DNA of 64,000 bases, from the NCBI RefSeq assembly GCF_016702655.1, contig NZ_JADJDO010000004.1, positions 62,001-126,000 on the forward strand, given 5' to 3'. A program made the position numbers and the translations under genes. The DNA comes from Ideonella sp. (GTDB lineage Bacteria; Pseudomonadota; Gammaproteobacteria; Burkholderiales; Burkholderiaceae_C). This document shows, piece after piece, positions 17,339-26,621 of this stretch (the stretch's first letter is position 1; every line of letters starts with the position of its first letter). The notes under the pieces were generated by a model. That model made no database searches and was not told the DNA's origin. It saw nothing but the letters and a program-made list of their open reading frames with translations.

Positions 17339-18256
17339 ATGGAAATCTTCGCCATCGTCCTGTTCGTCATCGCGGCGATCTTCATCTTCCAGTCGGTGAA
17401 GGTCGTTCCACAGCAGAACGCCTGGGTCGTCGAGCGCCTGGGCAAGTACTTCGTGACGCTGACGCCGGGCCTGAGCTTTCTCGTCCCGTTCATCGACCGC
17501 GTCGCCTACCGGCACTCGCTCAAGGAAATTCCGCTCGACGTGCCGAGCCAGGTCTGCATCACCAAGGACAACACGCAGTTGCAGGTCGACGGCATCATCT
17601 ATTTCCAGGTCACCGACCCGATGCGCGCGAGCTACGGCTCGAGCAACTACGTGGTCGCGATCACGCAGCTCGCGCAGACCCTGCTGCGCTCGGTGATCGG
17701 CAAGATGGAGCTCGACAAGACCTTCGAGGAACGCGGCGCGATCAACACCGCCGTCGTCAACGCACTCGACGACGCGGCGCTGAACTGGGGCGTCAAGGTG
17801 CTGCGCTACGAGATCAAGGACCTGACGCCGCCGGCCGAGATCCTGCGCGCAATGCAGGCCCAGATCACCGCCGAGCGCGAGAAGCGCGCGCTGATCGCCG
17901 CCTCCGAAGGCCGCCGGCAGGAGCAGATCAACATTGCCGAAGGGCAACGCCAGGCGTTCATCAACAACTCCGAGGGCGAGCGCCAAGCCGAAATCAACCG
18001 CGCGCAGGGGCAGGCCGCGGCCATCATTGCAGTCGCCGACGCCACGGCGGAGGCGATCCGCAAGGTCGCGGCGGCGATCCAGTTACCCGGCGGCGAACAG
18101 GCAGTGACGCTCAAGGTCGCCGAGAAGGCCGTCGAAGCCTACGCCCAGCTCGCGCAGAAGAACAACACGATGATCGTGCCCGGCAACATGAGCGAGGTCT
18201 CGGCGCTGATCGGAACCGCGATGGCGCTGATGAAGCGGCCGGCCGCGTCAACGTAG
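17339..18256 (+). CDS. SPFH/band 7 (stomatin-like, QmcA type) protein
   Basis: 305 aa. N-terminal membrane anchor (residues 1-18), SPFH domain from VPQQNAWVVERLGKY to about residue 210, then a Glu/Ala/Gln-rich helical tail with ASEGRRQEQINIAEGQRQA repeats that drives oligomerisation. Similar to E. coli QmcA (YbbK/YbbJ pair). Downstream partner of the NfeD gene, with GAGAG about 12 bases before ATG 17339. Likely forms a membrane scaffold with NfeD. Confidence 0.93.
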   Translation: MEIFAIVLFVIAAIFIFQSVKVVPQQNAWVVERLGKYFVTLTPGLSFLVPFIDRVAYRHSLKEIPLDVPSQVCITKDNTQLQVDGIIYFQVTDPMRASYGSSNYVVAITQLAQTLLRSVIGKMELDKTFEERGAINTAVVNALDDAALNWGVKVLRYEIKDLTPPAEILRAMQAQITAEREKRALIAASEGRRQEQINIAEGQRQAFINNSEGERQAEINRAQGQAAAIIAVADATAEAIRKVAAAIQLPGGEQAVTLKVAEKAVEAYAQLAQKNNTMIVPGNMSEVSALIGTAMALMKRPAAST

Positions 18257-18351
18257 CAGGTAGCCGCAGCGATGGCCGTCAACGCGTTCGGCACCGCGCT
18301 CGCGCACTGCAGCTGGCGCTGCTCATGGGCTGCGCGCTGCACCCCATCGGC

Positions 18352-18357
18352 TAAAAT
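18352..18357 (+). promoter_or_regulatory. Probable -10 element of tRNA-Ser
   Basis: TAAAAT 12 bp ahead of the mature tRNA 5' end, in an otherwise GC-rich stretch; start of transcription would be near 18364. No convincing -35 hexamer is visible at the expected spacing. Confidence 0.5.
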
Positions 18358-18368
18358 TTGCGCGCTCC

Positions 18369-18459
18369 GGAGAGATGGATGAGCGGTTTAAGTCGCACGC
18401 CTGGAAAGCGTGTGGGGGCTAAACACCCCCCGCGGGTTCGAATCCCGCTCTCTCCGCCA
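18369..18459 (+). tRNA. tRNA-Ser(GGA)
   Basis: 91 nt including an encoded CCA end. Acceptor stem GGAGAGA pairs with TCTCTCC, discriminator G. Anticodon stem CACGC/GCGTG with loop CTGGAAA, anticodon GGA (reads UCC/UCU). A long variable arm (GGGGG...CCCCC) marks a class II serine tRNA, and the T-loop is GGTTCGAATCC. All arms fold. Confidence 0.97.
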
Positions 18460-18509
18460 TAGCACACAACATTCACCCCGCCTCGGCCCTGCCCCCCCTA
18501 GAGCAGGCG

Positions 18510-18537
18510 TTGACATCACGGCCGCGGCATTGAGAAT
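18510..18537 (+). promoter_or_regulatory. Possible promoter of the M4 protease gene
   Basis: TTGACA (18510-18515), 16-bp spacer, GAGAAT (18532-18537), about 70 bp before ATG 18609. Consensus -35 but only 4/6 in the -10. Confidence 0.45.
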
Positions 18538-18608
18538 CGAGCGCTTGACTTCCCTCAACCCCGGCGGGCGACGAGTTCTGGCGCGCCCCCACTTCCACTG
18601 AGGTCCCC

Positions 18609-20225
18609 ATGACGAAACTGATTCGCACCCGCAGTACATCCCGCATGACGGCCGTCGCACTCGCGGCGGCAACCCTGATGGCGCTCGGCAGCGCGCCGGC
18701 GCAAGCTGCCGATCGTGAGCAGGCTGCAGCGCGCGCGCTGGCCTCGGTCAAGGCCTTCCCGCAGCGTACCTTCGACGGCGCTGGCGACAGCTATGAAGTA
18801 CTTGACGTGATGTTCGACGCCGACGGCGCCGAGCACGTGCGACTTGCGCGGCGCTTCCACGGTCTGCGCGTGATCGGCGGCGACCTGGTCGTGCACAGCA
18901 ACCGCAACGGCGCGTTCATGAGCGCGACGCACACACTGACGCGTGAGGCCAAGGTCGGTCGCGAGGCGCGCGTGAGCGCCGCCGAGGCGATCGACACGGC
19001 CAGCAGCAGATTCACGCGCCATGCTGCCAGCGGCGCGCCCGAACTCGTGGTCTATGCGCGCGGCGAGCATGCCCGTCTCGCTTGGAATGTGCGCCTGAAC
19101 GGCGAACTCGCCGACGGCACGCCGAGCAGGTTGAATGCGATCGTCGACGCGCAGGCGGGCGGGTTGCTGGACGCCTGGGACGACATCCAGACCGCGCCTG
19201 CCGCTGCGGAGGCAGTCGAACCCGTGGCCAAGATCGGCACCGGCAAGACCCTGTTTGCCGGCGACGTTGCGCTGGCCACGGACCGTAGGTTCGCGAATTT
19301 CGGCAAGTACAGCATGCTCGACAAGACGCGTGGTGGCCAGTCGACCAAGGACCTGAAGCACGGCACCTCTGGCACCGGCACCACGTTCAAGGATGCCGAC
19401 AACACGTGGGGCAACAACGCCACCTCCGACGGCGCGACAGTGGGTGCCGACGCGCACTATGGTGTCACGCTGACCTGGGACTACTTCTTGCTGGTGCACA
19501 GCCGCAACGGCATCGCCAACGACGGCGTGGGCGCCTACAACCGGGTGCACTACGGGACCAACTACGCCAACGCGTTCTGGGACGACAGTTGCTTCTGCAT
19601 GACCTACGGCGACGGCAATGCGCAACTCTGGCCGCTCACGTCAATCGACGTGGCCGGGCATGAAATGTCGCACGGTGTCACCTCGCGCACCGCGGGCCTG
19701 ATTTACTCCGGCGAATCCGGCGGCTTGAACGAGGCGACGAGCGACATCTTCGGCACGATGGTCGAGTATTACGCCAACAATGCCGTCGACGCTCCGGACT
19801 ACCTTATCGGCGAAAAGCTCTTCAAGGCCGGAGGCTCGATCCGCAACATGATTCAGCCGAGCAGCGACGGCGCCTCGGCCGACTGCTGGTACAACGGCGT
19901 GGGCAACATCGACGTGCACTACAGTTCCGGCGTCGCGAACCACTTCTTCTTCCTGCTCGCCGAAGGCACGACGGGGGGTGTTCCGAGCAAGACCTGCGTC
20001 GTCGGCAACACCAAGATCGCCACTGGAAACGGCACACTGGCTGGCATCGGGCGGGCCAAGGCCGAGAAGATCTGGTACCGGGCGCTGACGATCTACATGG
20101 TGCCCAACACCAACTACTCCGCCGCCCGCACGGCGACTATCAATGCGGCAAACGATATTTACGGCGCCGGGTCAGCCGAAGCGATGGCCGTGGGCGCCGC
20201 GTGGACCGCGGTCAACCGGCCGTAA
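18609..20225 (+). CDS. Secreted thermolysin-family (M4) neutral metalloprotease
   Basis: 538 aa precursor. Sec signal peptide ends at about residue 33 (APAQA), followed by an FTP/PepSY-type propeptide to about residue 215 and the M4 catalytic domain. Zinc-binding HEMSH is at 351-355, the third ligand Glu375 lies in GGLNEATSD, and the second catalytic His is at about 437 in VHYSSGVANH. Two Cys pairs in the mature domain could form disulfides. Probably exported through a type II system to digest external protein. A perfect hairpin terminator follows. Confidence 0.95.
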   Translation: MTKLIRTRSTSRMTAVALAAATLMALGSAPAQAADREQAAARALASVKAFPQRTFDGAGDSYEVLDVMFDADGAEHVRLARRFHGLRVIGGDLVVHSNRNGAFMSATHTLTREAKVGREARVSAAEAIDTASSRFTRHAASGAPELVVYARGEHARLAWNVRLNGELADGTPSRLNAIVDAQAGGLLDAWDDIQTAPAAAEAVEPVAKIGTGKTLFAGDVALATDRRFANFGKYSMLDKTRGGQSTKDLKHGTSGTGTTFKDADNTWGNNATSDGATVGADAHYGVTLTWDYFLLVHSRNGIANDGVGAYNRVHYGTNYANAFWDDSCFCMTYGDGNAQLWPLTSIDVAGHEMSHGVTSRTAGLIYSGESGGLNEATSDIFGTMVEYYANNAVDAPDYLIGEKLFKAGGSIRNMIQPSSDGASADCWYNGVGNIDVHYSSGVANHFFFLLAEGTTGGVPSKTCVVGNTKIATGNGTLAGIGRAKAEKIWYRALTIYMVPNTNYSAARTATINAANDIYGAGSAEAMAVGAAWTAVNRP

Positions 20226-20264
20226 CCGGGCACGCGGGTCGCCGGCGCGCGTAGCGCACAAGGC

Positions 20265-20291
20265 AAACGGGGCGCCAGTGGCGCCCCGTTT
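20265..20291. terminator. Bidirectional terminator hairpin
   Basis: AAACGGGGCGCC, loop AGT, GGCGCCCCGTTT: a perfect 12-bp stem whose ends supply A/T runs on both strands. It separates the protease gene from the convergent binding-protein gene. Confidence 0.8.
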
Positions 20292-20338
20292 CTCGTCGCG
20301 GGCCCGCCGTTGCCGGCAGACCCATCAGAATCGGCCGA

Positions 20339-21469
20339 TCAGTTCAACGAAACCTTCTTGCCGTCCTTGTACTGGTAGAGCGACATGGCCGGGTTCTTCA
20401 GTTCGCCATCGGCCTCGAAGCCGACCTTGGTCGTCACGCCCTGGTAGTCGGTCTTGAACAGCAGCGGGCCATAGACCTTGGGGTCGGTGGAACCGGCACG
20501 CACCATCGCATCGACGATCACGCCGACGCCGTCGTAGGTGTACGGCGAGTAGACTTGGAACTGGCCCGGGTACTTGGCGTCGTAGCGCGCCTTCCAGGCC
20601 TTGCCGCCGGGCATCTTGTCGAGCGACGCGCCGCCTTCGGCGCAGATCACGTTGGCCATGGTCTTGGCGCCGCCGGCGTTCTCGGGCAGCTTGGCGGTGC
20701 AGATGCCGTCGCCGCCGAAGAACTTGACGTTGGTGAGGCCGAGCTGCTCCATCTGGCGCAGCATCGGGCCGGCCTGGGTGTCCATGCCGCCGTAGAACAC
20801 GGCGTCGGGCGCCTTGGACTTGATCGCGGTCAGGATGGCGGTGAAATCGGTCGCCTTGTCGTTGGTGTACTGCTCGTCCACCACCGTCATGCCGCGCGCC
20901 ATCGCCGTCTTCTTGAACACCTCGGCGACGCCCTGGCCGTAGGCCGAGCGGTCGTCGATGATGGCAACCTTCTTGAGCTTGAGGTTGTTGGCCGCGTGCA
21001 GCGCGAGGCCGGCGCCGAGCGCGTTGTCGTTGGCAAGCAGGCGGAACACGTTCTTGTAGCCCTGCTGCGTCAACTTCGGATTCGTCGCCGAGGGCGTGAC
21101 CATTGGCACGCCGCAGTCGTTGTAGACCTTGGAGGCAGGGATCGTGGTACCCGAGTTCAGATGCCCGACAACGCCATTGACCTTGGAGTCGCACAACTTG
21201 GTCGCCACGGCTGCGCCCTGCTTCGGATCGGCGGCGTCGTCTTCGGCGAGCAGTTCGATCTTGAGCTTCTTGCCGCCCACCATCACGCCCTTGGCGTTGA
21301 GATCCTCGACCGCCATGCGGGCGCCGTTCTCGTTGTCCTTGCCATAGTGGGCCTGCGGGCCGGAGGTCGGCGCCACATGGCCGATCTTGACCACGACTTC
21401 CTGGGCCGACGCGGCGACGGCGCACATCGCCACCACTGCGCCCGCGATCACACTGAGCTTGACTTGCAT
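20339..21469 (-). CDS. LivK-like branched-chain amino acid ABC transporter substrate-binding protein
   Basis: 376 aa periplasmic type I solute-binding protein. Signal peptide MQVKLSVIAGAVVAMCAV to about residue 22 (ASA-Q), then the VVKIGHVAPTSGPQAHYGKDNENG ligand-pocket start and two Rossmann-like lobes. Close in pattern to betaproteobacterial LivJ/LivK proteins. No permease or ATPase genes lie beside it, so it probably works with components encoded elsewhere. ATG 21469 gives a proper signal peptide; the frame continues upstream without sense. Confidence 0.93.
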   Translation of the reverse strand: MQVKLSVIAGAVVAMCAVAASAQEVVVKIGHVAPTSGPQAHYGKDNENGARMAVEDLNAKGVMVGGKKLKIELLAEDDAADPKQGAAVATKLCDSKVNGVVGHLNSGTTIPASKVYNDCGVPMVTPSATNPKLTQQGYKNVFRLLANDNALGAGLALHAANNLKLKKVAIIDDRSAYGQGVAEVFKKTAMARGMTVVDEQYTNDKATDFTAILTAIKSKAPDAVFYGGMDTQAGPMLRQMEQLGLTNVKFFGGDGICTAKLPENAGGAKTMANVICAEGGASLDKMPGGKAWKARYDAKYPGQFQVYSPYTYDGVGVIVDAMVRAGSTDPKVYGPLLFKTDYQGVTTKVGFEADGELKNPAMSLYQYKDGKKVSLN

Positions 21470-21612
21470 GCAAAACCTCCGGGGGAGTATGTTGGAAAGG
21501 CTGGGGATTGGTTGAGGGGCGAAGGCGCGAATTGCGTCCCTTCCCCTCAAGCGCGCGCAACGATACCCCAAAAAGAAACCGATCTCCATCGGGATTGCAC
21601 GCAGCATCGCCC

Positions 21613-21642
21613 GCTGCCGCTGGCCACTTCGGCCAGCGCAGC
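21613..21642 (-). terminator. Hairpin after the holC operon
   Basis: CGCTGGCC pairs with GGCCAGCG around ACTTC, extended by GCTG/CAGC with one bulge. It lies 18 bp beyond the stop of the last gene of the pepA-holC operon. No T-run, so possibly only an mRNA end structure. Confidence 0.5.
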
Positions 21643-21659
21643 AGCGGCGACTCACCGCT

Positions 21660-22043
21660 TCATTGATCGCGCCGGCGGGCAATTTCCTGGCTAACCGATC
21701 GCGCCACGACGTCGCTCAGCGTCGCAGCGAGTTCCTCGCGCAGTTCGTCCACGAGGGTATCGGCCGCACGCGCAAGCGCCGGCCCGATGGCCTCGCGCAG
21801 GCGCTGTTCGAGCATCGGTTCGGCATGACGCTGCAACTCGAGCAGCACCCGGGTGGCTATCTGCACTTCGTCCAGATCCGGGCCGGTCGTCGCGGGGGCG
21901 ACGGGCGCGTCGGCCTCCTGCCCTTCGCCTAGCTGTGCGAGCCGCGGCTCCGGCGCCTCAGCAACGTCCGGAGCCGGCACTTCGATGACCTCGGTCAACG
22001 TGGGCAGGCCCTGCAGGTTGCGCGGCACGTAGCGGACGGTCAT
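21660..22043 (-). CDS. Conserved hypothetical protein, downstream of holC
   Basis: 127 aa, hydrophilic and acidic in the middle, with a C-terminal amphipathic helix region (LLELQRHAEPMLEQRLREAIGPALARAADTLVDEL). No enzymatic motif. Its ATG overlaps the holC stop (ATGA), so it is translationally coupled to the DNA polymerase III chi subunit. Similar small proteins follow holC in Burkholderiales, but I know of no established function. Confidence 0.75.
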   Translation of the reverse strand: MTVRYVPRNLQGLPTLTEVIEVPAPDVAEAPEPRLAQLGEGQEADAPVAPATTGPDLDEVQIATRVLLELQRHAEPMLEQRLREAIGPALARAADTLVDELREELAATLSDVVARSVSQEIARRRDQ

Positions 22044-22477
22044 GACGGCGCCTTGGCCTCATGGCGCTTGAGCGCATAGCCGCGTTCGGCATAGTGCTTC
22101 CAGCGCCGGCGCGCAGCCTGCCTGGACGCCTCGTCGTCGGGAACGATCTCGATCACCTTGTCGAAACTCTCGAAGCCCGGCACCAGATCGTCGCCGAGGT
22201 TGACGAGCGCATCGTGATGCGGCGCCTGCTCGACGTGCTCGACTAGCCAGACCGGCGTGTCCCTGAGCCGTGCCGGCACCTCGGCGCCAAGCGCGACGCG
22301 CAGGTGCGGAACGAACGCCGCCGGCTCGAAGGTCCACAGCAGGCTGTCGAGCCGGGCGAGCGTCTGTGCCGGAGCGCTCACCACCACGCGCGCATCGACG
22401 GCGCACGCCTTGCGCAGCAGCCGGCAGGCGTAGCCCAGGCGGTCTTCGACGTTGAGATGGAACATGACCTCGGTCAT
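22040..22477 (-). CDS. holC: DNA polymerase III chi subunit
   Basis: 145 aa. Begins TEVMFHLNVEDRLGYACRLLRKA, the HolC pattern that binds SSB and links it to the clamp loader; the PVWLVEH and CDKVIEIV-like (FDKVIEIV) strands follow. Placed 52 bp after pepA, an arrangement shared with E. coli and most betaproteobacteria. Confidence 0.93.
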   Translation of the reverse strand: MTEVMFHLNVEDRLGYACRLLRKACAVDARVVVSAPAQTLARLDSLLWTFEPAAFVPHLRVALGAEVPARLRDTPVWLVEHVEQAPHHDALVNLGDDLVPGFESFDKVIEIVPDDEASRQAARRRWKHYAERGYALKRHEAKAPS

Positions 22478-22529
22478 CGTGCGCGCCTTGGCGGCCCCTC
22501 GCGAAGCGCTGCGGCGCGCGCCCCGGCCT

Positions 22530-23984
22530 TCACCTGGCCTGGGCGAGCACGAAGTGCGTCAGCAGCGCGACCGGCCGGCCCGTCGCGCCCTTGGCCTTGC
22601 CCGACTTCCAGGCCGTGCCGGCGATGTCGAGATGCGCCCAACGATACTTGCCGGTGAAGCGGCGCAGGAACATGGCCGCCGTGATCGCACCGCCGGCGCG
22701 CCCACCCACATTGCCCATGTCGGCAAAGTTGCTCTTCAGCGCCTCGTCGTACTCCTCGTCGAGCGGCATGCGCCAGCACGGGTCGAGCGAGCGCTGCGCG
22801 GCAACCGCGAACTGCCCCGCGATCGCGTCGTCGGCGGTGAAGAGCCCCGAGTGGTGATGGCCGAGCGCGACCACGCAGGCGCCAGTCAGCGTCGCGACGT
22901 CGACCACCAGCGCCGGCTTGAAACGCTCGGCATAGGTCAGCGCGTCGCAGAGGATCAGGCGGCCCTCGGCATCGGTGTTGAGGATCTCGATCGTCTGCCC
23001 CGACAGGCTCGTCACGACGTCGCCCGGCTTGACGGCCCGGCCGCTGGGCAGGTTCTCGCACGCCGGGATGATGATGACCAGATTGAGCTTGGGTGCGAGT
23101 TGGGCCACTGCGCACAAGGTGCCCAGCACGCTCGCAGCGCCACCCATGTCGAACTTCATCTCGTCCATCTCGGCCGAGGGCTTGATCGAGATGCCGCCGC
23201 TGTCGAAGGTGATGCCCTTGCCGACGAGCACGACCGGCGCCTGATCCTTGGCTGCGCCGCGGTACTGCGCGACGATGAAGCGCGGCGGCTCGTCCGAACC
23301 CTGCGCCACCGCGAGCAAGGCGCCCATGCCGAGCTTCTCGATCTGCTTGCGGTCGAGGACCTCGACCGTCAGGCCATGGCCCTTGGCGAGCTTCCTGGCC
23401 TGCTCGGCAAGGTGGCTGGGCGTGCAATGGTTGGCGGGGCGGTTGGCGAGTTCGCGCGCGAGCTTCACGCCCGCGGCGACGGCCTGGCCGCGCTCGAGCC
23501 CGAGCTTGACCGCCTTCGCGTCCTGCCGGGCGCACAGCAGCGCGACCTTGGCGAGCGCCTTGTCGGCCGGCGCGCTGGGCTTGGTGTGGCGGTAACTGTA
23601 GCTCGCCTCGGCCACCGCGCTCACCAGGGCCTCGGCATGATCGTCGTCGAGCGCGAACGGCGCCCAGACCGCAAGCTCGCGCGCGCCGAGTCCCTTGAGC
23701 TGGGCCAGGCCCGCGGCGAGCGCAGCCTTGAACGCCTTGGCATCGGTTCCGGTCGCCGCAGCAAGCACCAGGCGCGCCGCCTTCAGGCCGGCGGGCCGGT
23801 GCAGATACAGCGCGCGCCCGGCCTTGCACTCGATGTCGCCCGACTTGAAGGCTTCGCTCACCAAGCGCGCCACCGCCTTGCCGACGGCCGGGTCCGGCGC
23901 GTCGCCAGTCACGATGACGAGCAGCGCGTCGGCGGCCGTTTCGGCGAGACCCTCGGGGGCGGTGATCTGATGTCGGAAGTCCAT
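22530..23984 (-). CDS. pepA: Cytosol (leucyl) aminopeptidase PepA
   Basis: 484 aa, M17 family, a hexameric di-metal aminopeptidase that in E. coli also binds DNA (XerCD accessory, carAB repressor). Signature NTDAEGRLIL and the metal ligands in VGKGITFDSGGISIKPS and MKFDMGGAASV are present. ATG 23984 is preferred over a TTG 12 bases upstream. Divergent from lptF with only 26 bp between the starts, so the two promoters must overlap the coding ends. Confidence 0.97.
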   Translation of the reverse strand: MDFRHQITAPEGLAETAADALLVIVTGDAPDPAVGKAVARLVSEAFKSGDIECKAGRALYLHRPAGLKAARLVLAAATGTDAKAFKAALAAGLAQLKGLGARELAVWAPFALDDDHAEALVSAVAEASYSYRHTKPSAPADKALAKVALLCARQDAKAVKLGLERGQAVAAGVKLARELANRPANHCTPSHLAEQARKLAKGHGLTVEVLDRKQIEKLGMGALLAVAQGSDEPPRFIVAQYRGAAKDQAPVVLVGKGITFDSGGISIKPSAEMDEMKFDMGGAASVLGTLCAVAQLAPKLNLVIIIPACENLPSGRAVKPGDVVTSLSGQTIEILNTDAEGRLILCDALTYAERFKPALVVDVATLTGACVVALGHHHSGLFTADDAIAGQFAVAAQRSLDPCWRMPLDEEYDEALKSNFADMGNVGGRAGGAITAAMFLRRFTGKYRWAHLDIAGTAWKSGKAKGATGRPVALLTHFVLAQAR

Positions 23985-24010
23985 AATGCGGCGCAACTCG
24001 TAAACGTGCG

Positions 24011-25111
24011 ATGGTATTCGATTCCTCCCTGCGCCGAGAGCTGGCGCGCAGCTTCGGCGCGACGCTCGTGGTAGTGCTGACCATCGTCGTCACGATGATG
24101 CTGATGCGCACGCTGGGCCAGGCCGCCGGCGGCAAGGTGAGCCCGCAGGACGTGGTGCTGGTGCTCGGCTTTGCAGCGCTCGGCTACCTGCCGACGATCC
24201 TGACGCTGTCGCTCTTCATTGCCGCCGTGGCCACGCTGACGCGCATGTACCGCGACAGCGAGATGACGATCTGGTTCGCCAGCGGCGTCGCGCTGTCGCG
24301 CTTCGTGCGTCCGCTGCTGCGCACGAGCTGGCCGGTGCTCGCAGTCGTGCTGCTGATGGCGATGTTCGTCTGGCCCTGGGTCAACCAGCGCGGGGTCGAG
24401 CTCAAGGATCGCTACGAGCGGCGCTCCGACCTGTCGCGCATCGCCGCCGGGCAGTTCCAGAGCTCGGGCGACGGGCGGCGCGTGTTCTTCATCGAGCGTG
24501 ACAGCGAGGACGAGGCCACCGTCGGGCGCAACGTCTTCGTCCTGACGCGTCAGCGCGACACCGAGGCCGTGACGTCGGCGCGCGTCGGCCGCATCGAGTT
24601 CGACGGCCCGGACCGCTTCGTGATGCTCGAACGCGGGCAGCGCAACGAGGAGAACTTCGAGAGCGGCGAGAAGACTCTGGCGCGCTTCGAGCGTTATCGC
24701 GCATTGGTCAGCGAGAAGGCGGTCGCCGGCATCGACAACCTGCCGCCCACCGCGCGCAGCACGCTCGCCCTGTTGCGCCAGCCGACGCCGGCCTTCCAGG
24801 GCGAGCTCGCGTGGCGCATCGGCATCGTGATCGGCTCGGCCAACCTGCTGCTGATGGCCATACCGCTGGCCGCGACCAACCCGCGCCGGCCGGGGAGCTG
24901 GAACCTGATCCTGGCGCTGCTCGCCTTCGTCGTCTACTTCAACCTGATCAACCTCTCGCAGGCCTGGGTCGCCAGCGGCAAGGCGAGCCTCGGGGGCATG
25001 CTGCTCGCGTTGCACGGCGGCAGCTTCGTGCTCGCGCTGGCCGCGCTGTGGTGGCGAGATCACGCGAGCACCGCAGGCCTGCCGCGCCCGCGCCGGAGCG
25101 CGGCGGCATGA
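24011..25111 (+). CDS. lptF: LPS export ABC transporter permease LptF
   Basis: 366 aa YjgP/YjgQ family. Three N-terminal membrane helices, a periplasmic beta-jellyroll (about 110-255) and three C-terminal helices; begins MVFDSSLRRELARSFGATLVVVL. Works with LptG and LptB2 to extract LPS from the inner membrane. Stop overlaps the lptG start (ATGA). Confidence 0.96.
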   Translation: MVFDSSLRRELARSFGATLVVVLTIVVTMMLMRTLGQAAGGKVSPQDVVLVLGFAALGYLPTILTLSLFIAAVATLTRMYRDSEMTIWFASGVALSRFVRPLLRTSWPVLAVVLLMAMFVWPWVNQRGVELKDRYERRSDLSRIAAGQFQSSGDGRRVFFIERDSEDEATVGRNVFVLTRQRDTEAVTSARVGRIEFDGPDRFVMLERGQRNEENFESGEKTLARFERYRALVSEKAVAGIDNLPPTARSTLALLRQPTPAFQGELAWRIGIVIGSANLLLMAIPLAATNPRRPGSWNLILALLAFVVYFNLINLSQAWVASGKASLGGMLLALHGGSFVLALAALWWRDHASTAGLPRPRRSAAA

Positions 25112-26217
25112 GGACGGTGCGCCGCATGCTCTACGCGGAGATCGTCAAGGCGGTCACCTTCGTCGCGGTCGCCTTCCTGTCGCTTTTCTTCTTCTTCGAT
25201 TTCGTGAGCGAGATCGCGCGCGCCGACGACAAGGGCTACACCGCGCTGCATGCCGCGCTGCGCTGCCTGCTGCTGCAGCCGGGACACCTGTACGAACTGG
25301 CGCCGATCGCAGTCCTGATCGGATCGATCTACGCGCTGGCAAGCTTTGCCCAATCGTCCGAGTTCACGATCCTGCGCACCGGCGGGCTCGGGCCGGGCCG
25401 GGCGCTGGCCGCGCTCGCCGGCCTGGGTGCGGCGTTCGCGCTGTTCACCTTCGTCCTCGGCGACTACCTCGCACCCCTGAGCGAGGCCAGGGTGGCCGAA
25501 TTCAAGGCCAGCTTTCGCGGCAGCTACAAGCTCGAACGGGCCGGCGCCTGGCTCAAGGACAGGCGCCTGACCGAGGACGGCGAGCGCAGCTACTCGGTCA
25601 ACATCGCGAGCGCAAGCGGCGGCGAGTTGCGCGGGGTGCGCATCTTCGAGTTCGATACCGACGGCCGGCTGCGCAAGCGCATCGCCGCCGAGTCGGGCCA
25701 GGTCGGCGAACGCGGACTGTGGCGCCTTGCGGACGCGCGCACCACCGAGTGGGACACGCTCGACGCCGACGGGCAGGCGCTGGTGCGCGAGACCCGGCAC
25801 GCGAATCTCGGCTGGCAGAGCACGCTCGATGCCGACGTCGTCGCCGCCGCGGTGCTGCCACTGGCGACGATGTCGACGCTCGACCTGCTGCGCTACGTGC
25901 GCCACCTCGCCGAGAACGACCAGGCCTCGCAACGCTACGAGATCCAGTTCTGGAAGCGCGCGCTCTACCCCTTTGCCTGCCTGGTCATGATCGCGCTCGC
26001 GCTGCCCTTCGCCTACCTCCACGCACGCAGCGGCGGCATCAGCCTGAAGGTGTTCGGCGGCATCATGCTCGGCATCAGCTTCGTGCTGCTCAACAACGTG
26101 GCCAGCCATGTCGGGCAGCTCGGCAACTGGACGCCCTGGATCGTCGCCTCGGCGCCGAGCGCGTTCTACCTGGTGCTGTCGATGGCCGCCTTCAGCTGGC
26201 TCGTGCGCTACCGCTGA
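25108..26217 (+). CDS. lptG: LPS export ABC transporter permease LptG
   Basis: 369 aa, same fold as LptF: N-terminal helices with SLFFFFDFVSE, a periplasmic domain, and the C-terminal transmembrane block RALYPFACLVMIALALPFAY. Second gene of lptFG, coupled by a 4-bp overlap. lptFG divergent from pepA is the classic proteobacterial layout. Confidence 0.96.
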   Translation: MRTVRRMLYAEIVKAVTFVAVAFLSLFFFFDFVSEIARADDKGYTALHAALRCLLLQPGHLYELAPIAVLIGSIYALASFAQSSEFTILRTGGLGPGRALAALAGLGAAFALFTFVLGDYLAPLSEARVAEFKASFRGSYKLERAGAWLKDRRLTEDGERSYSVNIASASGGELRGVRIFEFDTDGRLRKRIAAESGQVGERGLWRLADARTTEWDTLDADGQALVRETRHANLGWQSTLDADVVAAAVLPLATMSTLDLLRYVRHLAENDQASQRYEIQFWKRALYPFACLVMIALALPFAYLHARSGGISLKVFGGIMLGISFVLLNNVASHVGQLGNWTPWIVASAPSAFYLVLSMAAFSWLVRYR

Positions 26218-26234
26218 CGACTGGAGCAAGCCCC

Positions 26235-26612
26235 ATGAAGACCCGGCAAGGCCTGCTGCTGCTCGCCCACGGCGCGCGCGACCCGCGCTGGGCCAAACCT
26301 TTCGAGTCCGTCGTGCTGCGCCTGCGCGATGCGCACCCTGCACTCACGCTCGAGCTCGCCTTCCTCGAATTCATGACACCCGACCTGATCGCCGCCGGCA
26401 GGCGCATGGCCGAGGCCGGTTGCACGACGGTCGAGGTGATGCCGCTCTTTCTCGGCATGGGAGGGCATGTGCGCAATCAGGTGCCGGCGCTCGTCGCGCA
26501 GCTCGCCGCCGAGTACGCGTCGGTGCGCTGGTCGCTGCAGCCGACGATCGGCGAGGCCGACGCGGTGATCGCGGCCATCGCCGCCGAGGCGCTGCGGCGG
26601 CTGGATGAATAA
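26235..26612 (+). CDS. Short CbiX/SirB-type chelatase
   Basis: 125 aa. Single-domain CbiX(S): N-terminal LLLLAHGARDPRW with the catalytic His and GGHVRNQVPALV with the second His. Inserts Co2+ or Fe2+ into sirohydrochlorin or a related tetrapyrrole. Placed 9 bp before cysB, which suggests a role in siroheme for sulfite/nitrite reductase, although cobalt insertion is also possible. Confidence 0.88.
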   Translation: MKTRQGLLLLAHGARDPRWAKPFESVVLRLRDAHPALTLELAFLEFMTPDLIAAGRRMAEAGCTTVEVMPLFLGMGGHVRNQVPALVAQLAAEYASVRWSLQPTIGEADAVIAAIAAEALRRLDE

Positions 26613-26621
26613 TCGCCGCGC